NCBI RefSeq assembly: GCF_017744135.1
Contig: NZ_JAGHQU010000005.1
Location: forward strand, 62,001-126,000
Length of the DNA stretch: 64,000 nt
DNA from: Endozoicomonas sp. G2_2
GTDB lineage: Bacteria > Pseudomonadota > Gammaproteobacteria > Nevskiales > Salinisphaeraceae
Direction of reading: 5' to 3'
Program-made: the position numbers and the translations under genes
Shown: positions 58,535 through 64,000 of the stretch, piece by piece
How the letters are laid out: each line of letters opens with the position of its first letter
How positions within the stretch are numbered: the stretch's first letter is position 1
The notes under the pieces: generated by a model
The model's database searches: none
Seen by the model: the letters and a program-made list of their open reading frames with translations, nothing else
What the model was told of the DNA's origin: nothing

Positions 58535-60715
58535 CTAGCCTCTATCCGTTCGACGCACGGCGCCGCGCTCGCGCCGGCGATAGATCCATAGCCCCGGCGC
58601 AAGGGCGAGGGCGAGCAACAGCAGGCCGAGGCCCACCGGCCAGATCACGGGGTCGTTCCATTCGCGGCGTTTCGCGGCGCGAAGGTCGGCGTCGAGGCGC
58701 AGGTACTTGAGCGAACTCTGGAGCATGCCGTTGGGCTTGGTGTTGTGCAGCCACTGGTGATACAGCGAATACTGGCGCGGGAAGAAGCCCCAGTACCAGG
58801 GCGCGTCGCAGCGCACCATGGCGAGCATTTCGTCGATCACGGCCTGGCGCTCGGGGCCGTTCTCCATATTGCGCATCTGGCGGAACAGCGCATCGTATTC
58901 CGGGTTGTCGTAGTTGGCGTAGTTCGAACCGGAATGTTCGGCGGTGCCGTTCGGCCCGTAGAGCTGGGAGAGGAAATTCTCCGGGTCCGGGTAGTCGGCC
59001 ATCCAGCCGCTGCCGAAATAGATCTGCGTGTTGCCTTCGGCGATTTTCTGCTGAAACCGCGGCCAGGTGCTGGCACGCACGACAAGCTGAATGCCGAGCT
59101 GGTCGAACTGCTGGCGCATCCAGTCCATCTGCGTCTTGAACTCGGGGCCGGTGGCAGGCGTGTCGATATTCACCAGCAGCGATTGGCCCGTGTCCGGATC
59201 GATGCCGTTGGGGTAGCCGGCTTCGGCGAGGAGCTTGCGCGCGGCCTCGATCGACTTGCGCTGAGGTTCGCCATCCACCCAGTCATAGACCACCGGGTTC
59301 ATGCCGGCCCGGCCGTCCTCATAGCCGAACAGCCCCGGCGGGATCGGGCCCTGCGCGACGATGCCGCGGCCGTTCAGGAACAGCGGGATATAGCTTTCCA
59401 GATCGACGGCAATGGAAATCGCCTGGCGCAGCTTGCGGCCCGAGGCGTCGCGACCGCCGACCACATCGTCGTTCATGTTGAAGCCGAGGTAATAGATGCC
59501 GGGCAGCACAGTGGTTGCCAGGTCCATGCCGCGTTCGGTCATGGTCTGGGTCAGATGCGGGTTGCCTTCGGCGTCGATACGAATCGCCTGGCCGAAGGCA
59601 TCGTCGCTGATGCCCGAGGTGTCGTAATAGCCCTGCAGGAACTTGTTCCAGTACGGGATCGACTCCTTCTCGCGTGAATAGACCGCGCGCTGGATGAAAG
59701 GCAGCGGCTTGCCGGCATCGGCGAGCAGGCCGGCTTCGCGGTCGCCGGGTTCGCCCTCGCTGGGATAACGCTGGCCGTGGAAGTTGGGGTTGGCCGTCAT
59801 CACCATGCGCCGGTTCGGGTTGTTTTCGGTGAGCATGTACGCGCCGGTACCCACCGGGAACGTATCCAGCGTGATGTTCTTGGCCTTGAGTGCCGGCTGG
59901 TCGTAGAAGCGCGTGACCTCGGGCGCCACCGGGGCAAAGAAGGCCAGCGCCAGCCAATAGCGCAGCTGCGGATACACGCCGTCGACACGAATTTCATAGG
60001 TGTGTTCGTCGACGACTGTCGCGCCCTCGAAATCGAAGGCGGTGAGATCGAGCGATTCGCCCGGCGCCAGCTGCTTGCGCGCGGCTTCGAGGCGCTCGCG
60101 CAGATCGCCCAGGCCCGCGATATGCGCACTCATCAGCCCGAAGATCGGCGAGTTCACCTCCGGGCTCGCCAGGCGCTTGATTTCGTGCACGTAATCGCGC
60201 GCGTGCAGCTCGCGCGTGCCCTGATGCTCGAAATCCGCCGGCGAGGTGATGCCGGCCATGTCGGCTTCGGTGAGGTCGCGATAGCGCGGCTTGCCGGCAT
60301 CGTCTTTCGCGAACGCCGGATGCGGCTGATAGCGAATGCCCGGCTCGAGTTCGATGGTATAGACGCTGGTGGCGACATCTTCCGGCGGCGTGTCCGCGGG
60401 CAATGGCTCGCCCTCGGCGTCCAGGTATTGCGGCTCGGGCACGTCGGTCGCGGTGGCGGGAATCAGCGTGTAGGGGCGCTTCAGATAGTGATACTGCAGC
60501 GGCGGCTCGTAGATCGCGCCGGTGAAGCTGGCTTCGTCCGTGGCGTAGGAGCGGGCCGGGTCCAGATGCCGGGGCGACTCGCGAAACGAGCTGTAATAGA
60601 TCGCGTTTTCGCTTTCGGCGTCCGGGTAGGGGTTGTTCCACGGCCCGTCACAGGCGGCGGTCGCCAGCACGAACAGCAGACACACGGCCAGCCGAAGGCC
60701 GTTCAGGCGTTGCAT
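58535..60715 (-). CDS. peptide-binding lipoprotein (SBP_5) of the ABC transporter
   Basis: 726 residues. The signal peptide ends in lipobox TAAC (Cys23), so the protein is anchored in the membrane. The rest has the SBP_5 fold: YYSSFRESPRHLDPARSYATDEASFTGAIYEP, FLNGRGIVAQGPIPPGLFGYEDG, and a C-terminal FGSGWMADYPDPENFLSQL, the hallmark dipeptide/oligopeptide-binding block. A C-terminal hydrophobic segment near residues 695-715 (VGLLLLALALAPGLWIY) is unusual, adding a second membrane anchor. It is larger than DppA (535). ATG chosen to give the clear signal. It is the first gene of the split transporter operon. Confidence 0.88.
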   Translation of the reverse strand: MQRLNGLRLAVCLLFVLATAACDGPWNNPYPDAESENAIYYSSFRESPRHLDPARSYATDEASFTGAIYEPPLQYHYLKRPYTLIPATATDVPEPQYLDAEGEPLPADTPPEDVATSVYTIELEPGIRYQPHPAFAKDDAGKPRYRDLTEADMAGITSPADFEHQGTRELHARDYVHEIKRLASPEVNSPIFGLMSAHIAGLGDLRERLEAARKQLAPGESLDLTAFDFEGATVVDEHTYEIRVDGVYPQLRYWLALAFFAPVAPEVTRFYDQPALKAKNITLDTFPVGTGAYMLTENNPNRRMVMTANPNFHGQRYPSEGEPGDREAGLLADAGKPLPFIQRAVYSREKESIPYWNKFLQGYYDTSGISDDAFGQAIRIDAEGNPHLTQTMTERGMDLATTVLPGIYYLGFNMNDDVVGGRDASGRKLRQAISIAVDLESYIPLFLNGRGIVAQGPIPPGLFGYEDGRAGMNPVVYDWVDGEPQRKSIEAARKLLAEAGYPNGIDPDTGQSLLVNIDTPATGPEFKTQMDWMRQQFDQLGIQLVVRASTWPRFQQKIAEGNTQIYFGSGWMADYPDPENFLSQLYGPNGTAEHSGSNYANYDNPEYDALFRQMRNMENGPERQAVIDEMLAMVRCDAPWYWGFFPRQYSLYHQWLHNTKPNGMLQSSLKYLRLDADLRAAKRREWNDPVIWPVGLGLLLLALALAPGLWIYRRRERGAVRRTDRG

Positions 60716-60887
60716 CCGATCAAGCGTCGCGGCAGCTGCATGCCGCCAATGTAGACGATCGGGAAACAGGCCCCAAGTCGTTTCGTTGCTGTGGTGCGGC
60801 GCACTCGCCACCTTGGTCGTATGGAGCGCGCGCAAGCGACGCTGGCACATTGGGCCGGATAACAAGATCGAAACGGTGAGGAGCAAC

Positions 60888-62789
60888 ATGTCCTATCAGG
60901 GCGAATTCCAGCAGGCGTTGGACGATCCACAGGGATTCTGGCGCGAGGCCGCGGGCGCGATTCGCTGGCACCGCGAGCCGCAGCAGATTCTCGACGACAG
61001 CCGCGCGCCGTTCTATCGCTGGTACCCGGACGGCGAGCTCAACACCGCCGACAATTGTCTCGACCGTCACGTGGACGAAGGCCGGGGCGATGTCACCGCG
61101 CTCATCCACGACAGCGCCGTCACCGATTCCCAGCAGCGTTATACGTACGGCGAGCTGCGCGATGCGGTGGCGAAGTTCGCGGGCGTGATCCGCAACCAGG
61201 GCGTGGAGAAGGGTGATCGCGTGATCATCTACATGCCGATGATTCCGGAAAGCCTCATCGCCATGCTTGCCTGTGCGCGCATCGGCGCCGTGCATTCCGT
61301 GGTGTTCGGCGGCTTCGCCGGCGCGGAGCTGGCCAAGCGCATCGACGACGCCACGCCGAAGCTGGTGCTGTCTGCCTCCTGCGGTATCGAGCCGAGCCGG
61401 GTGGTGGAATACAAGCCGCTGCTCGATCGCGGCCTGGAACTGGCCGAGCACAAGGTCGAGCGCTGCGTGATCTTCCAGCGCGATACCCAGCGCTGCGAAC
61501 TCACGCCCGGCCGCGACGTCGACTGGCTGGACGCCCTGGCCGACGCCCAGCCGGCGGACTGCGTGCCGGTAGCCGCGACCGATCCGCTCTATATCCTGTA
61601 TACCTCCGGCACCACCGGCAAGCCGAAAGGCGTGGTACGCGACAACGGCGGCCATGCCGTGGCCATGCACTACTCCATGCGCGCGGTCTATGGGCTGTCG
61701 AAGGACGACGTGTTCTGGACCGCCTCAGACGTGGGCTGGGTGGTCGGCCATTCCTATATCGTCTATGCGCCGCTGCTGCTCGGCTGCACCTCGGTGATGT
61801 ACGAAGGCAAGCCGGTGGGCACGCCGGATGCGGGCGCGTTCTTCCGCGTGATCGCCGAGCACAAGGTGGACGTGTTCTTCACCGCACCCACGGCCTTTCG
61901 CGCGGTCAAGAAAGTGGATCCGAACGGCGAACTGGCGAAGCAGTACGACGTGTCGAGTCTGCGCGCGCTGTTTCTGGCCGGTGAACATACCGACCCGGAC
62001 ACCGCGATCTGGGCCGGCGAAAAGCTCGGCGTGCCGGTGGTCGATCACTGGTGGCAGACCGAGACCGCCTGGCCGATGAGCGCCAACCCGCTCGGCATCG
62101 AAAGGCTCGACGTGCCGCTCGGCTCTGCGGGCCGGCCTATTCCCGGCTACGACACCCACGTGCTCGCGCCCGACGGCGCAGAAGTACCCAACGGCGAAAT
62201 GGGCGATATCTGCGTGAAGCTGCCGTTGCCGCCCGGCTGCTTTCCCACCCTCTGGCAGAACGACGAGCGCTACAAGTCCTCGTATCTGGAGCAGTTTCCT
62301 GGCTACTACCGCTCGGGCGACGCCGGGTATTTCGATACCGACGGCAATCTGTGGGTGATGAGCCGGGTCGACGACATCATCAACGTCGCCGGCCATCGCC
62401 TGTCCACCGGCATGATCGAGGAAGTCATCGCCGCCCACCCGGACGTGGCCGAGGCCGCAGTGGTGGGCGCAGCGGATGCCGACAAGGGCCAGCTGCCGGT
62501 GGCGATGGTGGTGCTCAAGTCGAGCGCGAGCCGCGCCGCGGACGAGATCGTCGCCGAACTGATCGCCAACGTGCGCGAACAGATCGGCCCGGTCGCGGCC
62601 TTCAAGCATGCCGCGATCGTCGATCGCCTGCCCAAGACGCGTTCCGGCAAAGTGGTCAGGGCCACGCTGCGCCAGATCGCCGACGGCAAGGAATGGGCAA
62701 CGCCGGCGACCATCGACGACCCGGCGATTCTCACCGAAATAGAAGAGCAGCTGAGTCACATCGGTTACGCAAACAAGCGCGCGGACTGA
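60888..62789 (+). CDS. prpE: propionyl-CoA synthetase (PrpE-like)
   Basis: 633 residues of the AMP-forming acyl-CoA synthetase family. The P-loop is YTSGTTGKPKGV, with WQTE and YRSGDAGYFDTDGNLW (adenylate-binding) and the C-terminal catalytic Lys in KTRSGKVVRA. Length and motifs (for example VVFGGFAGAELAKRIDDATPK and VGHSYIVYAPL) match PrpE more closely than Acs; propionate or another short-chain acid is the expected substrate. ATG at 60888 with GGTGAGGAG upstream. It is divergent from the solute-binding protein gene, with about 170 bp between the two starts. Confidence 0.89.
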   Translation: MSYQGEFQQALDDPQGFWREAAGAIRWHREPQQILDDSRAPFYRWYPDGELNTADNCLDRHVDEGRGDVTALIHDSAVTDSQQRYTYGELRDAVAKFAGVIRNQGVEKGDRVIIYMPMIPESLIAMLACARIGAVHSVVFGGFAGAELAKRIDDATPKLVLSASCGIEPSRVVEYKPLLDRGLELAEHKVERCVIFQRDTQRCELTPGRDVDWLDALADAQPADCVPVAATDPLYILYTSGTTGKPKGVVRDNGGHAVAMHYSMRAVYGLSKDDVFWTASDVGWVVGHSYIVYAPLLLGCTSVMYEGKPVGTPDAGAFFRVIAEHKVDVFFTAPTAFRAVKKVDPNGELAKQYDVSSLRALFLAGEHTDPDTAIWAGEKLGVPVVDHWWQTETAWPMSANPLGIERLDVPLGSAGRPIPGYDTHVLAPDGAEVPNGEMGDICVKLPLPPGCFPTLWQNDERYKSSYLEQFPGYYRSGDAGYFDTDGNLWVMSRVDDIINVAGHRLSTGMIEEVIAAHPDVAEAAVVGAADADKGQLPVAMVVLKSSASRAADEIVAELIANVREQIGPVAAFKHAAIVDRLPKTRSGKVVRATLRQIADGKEWATPATIDDPAILTEIEEQLSHIGYANKRAD

Positions 62790-62858
62790 AACGCGCGCTT
62801 TTCCCAATCGACAGAAACAGGTGTCCGGCCGCCGCAGTTGCGCTACCGTAGCGGCGTG

Positions 62859-64000
62859 ATGGATTTGGATTCGAGGGGGCCGGGCTTGCGTCTCGGGTGG
62901 CGGATCGCCCTTGTGGCGGTCGTGATGATCTCGTGTCTGCCGGCCGTGGCGGCCGCCGACTATGCCGAGGGCGCGCGGGCCTTCGAGCGCCGCGACTATG
63001 CGGCCGCGCACACGATCTGGGCGCCGCTCGCCGAGGCCAACGACCCGCGCGCGCAATATGGTCTGGGCCTGCTGCATGCCAACGGCTGGGGCACGGACCG
63101 GGACGCGCTGCGCGCCCAGCACTGGTACACCATGGCGGCCGAACGCGGGCATCCGGGCGCCCAGTACAATCTCGCGGTGATGCGCGATACCGGCAACGGC
63201 ATTCCCCGCGACTCGGCCCAGGCCGGGTTCTGGTACACGGAGGCCGCCCGCCAAGGCTTGCCGTCGGCGGCCTACAACCTCGCGCTCATGACGCTGGCCG
63301 GCGACGGGCTGCGCCGCGAGCCGGCGAAGGCGGTGGCGTGGCTGGACCGGGCGCGGCCAATGGATCGGGCACGCCTGATCGCCGCATTGCCCGAGGTGGA
63401 AGTCGCCGTGCGAGCGGCCAATATCCGTGCGAAACCGGCGCGCGATGCGGAGATCGTCGGCAACGCGCGGCGCGGCGAGCGCCTGCGCGTGTTCGCCCGC
63501 CAGGGCGACTGGCGCGAGATATGGCAGATGAACGCCGAGGGCGCGACGCGCGCCATTGGCTGGATCGCCGCACGGCTGTTGAATGGCCTGCCGGCCGCCG
63601 ATGCCGCGGCCGTACGCCTCGACCGATTCGAATATGGCCCGCTCACCGATCTGAAGGCACGTTGGGCCCGCCGTCCGGCGCCGCCCACGGTCGCCACGAC
63701 CACCGCCGGCGGCGATGCCCCGCCGGCCTCCGGGCGCCTGTTGCGCAACTCGGGCTGGCTCGCGGGCTTCGACGCCTTCGACGTGGGCGAGACACGCGGG
63801 CGTGCCGTGCGGGTGGCCACCGAGCGGCTGAACGTGCGAGCCGCGCCGTCCACGAACGCCGCGGTACTGCTGCAGCTGGGCCACGACGATATCGTGCAGG
63901 TGGTCGGGCGCCGCAGTGGTTGGCGGCGGATTCTGCTGCCCGGTCAGGCCGGTAGCGGTTGGGTCGCCGCGTTCCTGCTTGGCGATTACCAGCCGCCGCC
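62859..64000 (+). CDS. exported Sel1-repeat protein with two SH3-like domains (partial)
   Basis: The reading frame opens at ATG 62859 (GTG three bases earlier also possible) and runs past the window end, giving 380 codons so far. A signal peptide (about 14-34, ending AVAA-ADY) is followed by two to three Sel1-like repeats (ARAFERRDYAAAHTIWAPLAE, AQYGLGLLHANGWGTDRDAL, AQYNLAVMRDTGNGIPRDSA). Next are two bacterial SH3-like modules (VEVAVRAANIRAKPARDAEI; VATERLNVRAAPSTNAAVL), each starting with Asn-x-Arg-x-x-Pro. The layout suggests an envelope protein binding peptidoglycan or a partner. Its 3' end is missing. Confidence 0.85.
   Translation, partial: MDLDSRGPGLRLGWRIALVAVVMISCLPAVAAADYAEGARAFERRDYAAAHTIWAPLAEANDPRAQYGLGLLHANGWGTDRDALRAQHWYTMAAERGHPGAQYNLAVMRDTGNGIPRDSAQAGFWYTEAARQGLPSAAYNLALMTLAGDGLRREPAKAVAWLDRARPMDRARLIAALPEVEVAVRAANIRAKPARDAEIVGNARRGERLRVFARQGDWREIWQMNAEGATRAIGWIAARLLNGLPAADAAAVRLDRFEYGPLTDLKARWARRPAPPTVATTTAGGDAPPASGRLLRNSGWLAGFDAFDVGETRGRAVRVATERLNVRAAPSTNAAVLLQLGHDDIVQVVGRRSGWRRILLPGQAGSGWVAAFLLGDYQPP

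Noticed and set aside
61725-63884. 719-codon open frame on the minus strand
   Set aside because: Antisense to PrpE and the Sel1/SH3 protein, both with strong motifs. No conserved features in the translation.
62897-63955. 352-codon frame beginning MADRPCGG
   Set aside because: Another frame, from 62859, has a signal peptide, Sel1 repeats and two SH3-like domains, and stays open to the window end.
1-64000. tRNA, rRNA, CRISPR or prophage
   Set aside because: No tRNA-like cloverleaf or CCA-ending segments, no 16S/23S-type text, no spaced direct repeats, and no phage structural or integrase genes were seen.

Overview
The window is about 64 kb of high-GC (roughly two-thirds G+C by eye) bacterial chromosome, densely packed on both strands. 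It has no rRNA, tRNA, CRISPR array or prophage that I can see. Gene content points to a marine or salt-adapted, lipid- and hydrocarbon-using gammaproteobacterium: a DcaP-type porin, a wax ester synthase/DGAT, several acyl-CoA thioesterases, propionyl-CoA synthetase, a Baeyer-Villiger monooxygenase cluster, a haloalkane dehalogenase, and Asp-rich leaders on exported lipoproteins. A Salinisphaera-like organism is my best guess, as an inference from gene content only.

Layout. 0-2 kb: methionine-salvage genes mtnB-mtnC-mtnD (minus). 2-3 kb: a non-coding stretch with a 620-bp structured element bounded by ~71-bp inverted repeats. 3-8.2 kb: a minus-strand operon (histidine phosphatase, TetR regulator, LvaA-like phosphotransferase, glutathione transferase) divergent from an SDR and a saccharopine-dehydrogenase-like reductase. 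8.2-11 kb: MtfA-like peptidase, a membrane-anchored unknown, a MITE-like element with perfect 27-bp inverted repeats, and a cytosolic 5'-nucleotidase. 11-19.5 kb: DcaP-like porin, TPR-sulfotransferase, MBL-fold exonuclease, then a patatin phospholipase translationally coupled to a pore-less voltage-sensor-like membrane protein and followed by a DUF302 lipoprotein. 19.5-23 kb: cell-wall enzymes (M15-type peptidase, L,D-transpeptidase) and a LON-domain protein. 23-26.3 kb: three thioesterases and GlpQ. 26.3-30.1 kb: a MOSC protein, tandem YbfB-like MFS transporters and a LysE exporter. 30.1-34.6 kb: HNH protein, WS/DGAT, small DUF proteins, a PhyH-like dioxygenase, a fourth thioesterase-fold protein and a Tat-exported MsrB. 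34.6-47.5 kb: a mixed housekeeping and stress set (DUF2147, NYN-LOTUS ribonuclease candidate, SodC, haloalkane dehalogenase, ParA, phosphoesterase, PEGA lipoprotein, oligopeptidase B, DUF2254, macro domain, PhoX-like). 47.8-60.7 kb: a peptide ABC transporter whose four genes are split by a plus-strand block (metal-dependent hydrolase, two SDRs, BVMO, TSUP exporter) and by a low-GC DUF3800 gene between its two permeases. 60.9-64 kb: propionyl-CoA synthetase and a Sel1/SH3 protein running off the end.

The items most worth a second look are the patatin plus voltage-sensor-like pair (with the DUF302 lipoprotein), the DUF3800 gene lodged in the peptide transporter operon, and the two inverted-repeat elements. 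All functional assignments come from reading motifs in the translated sequence; no database search was run.
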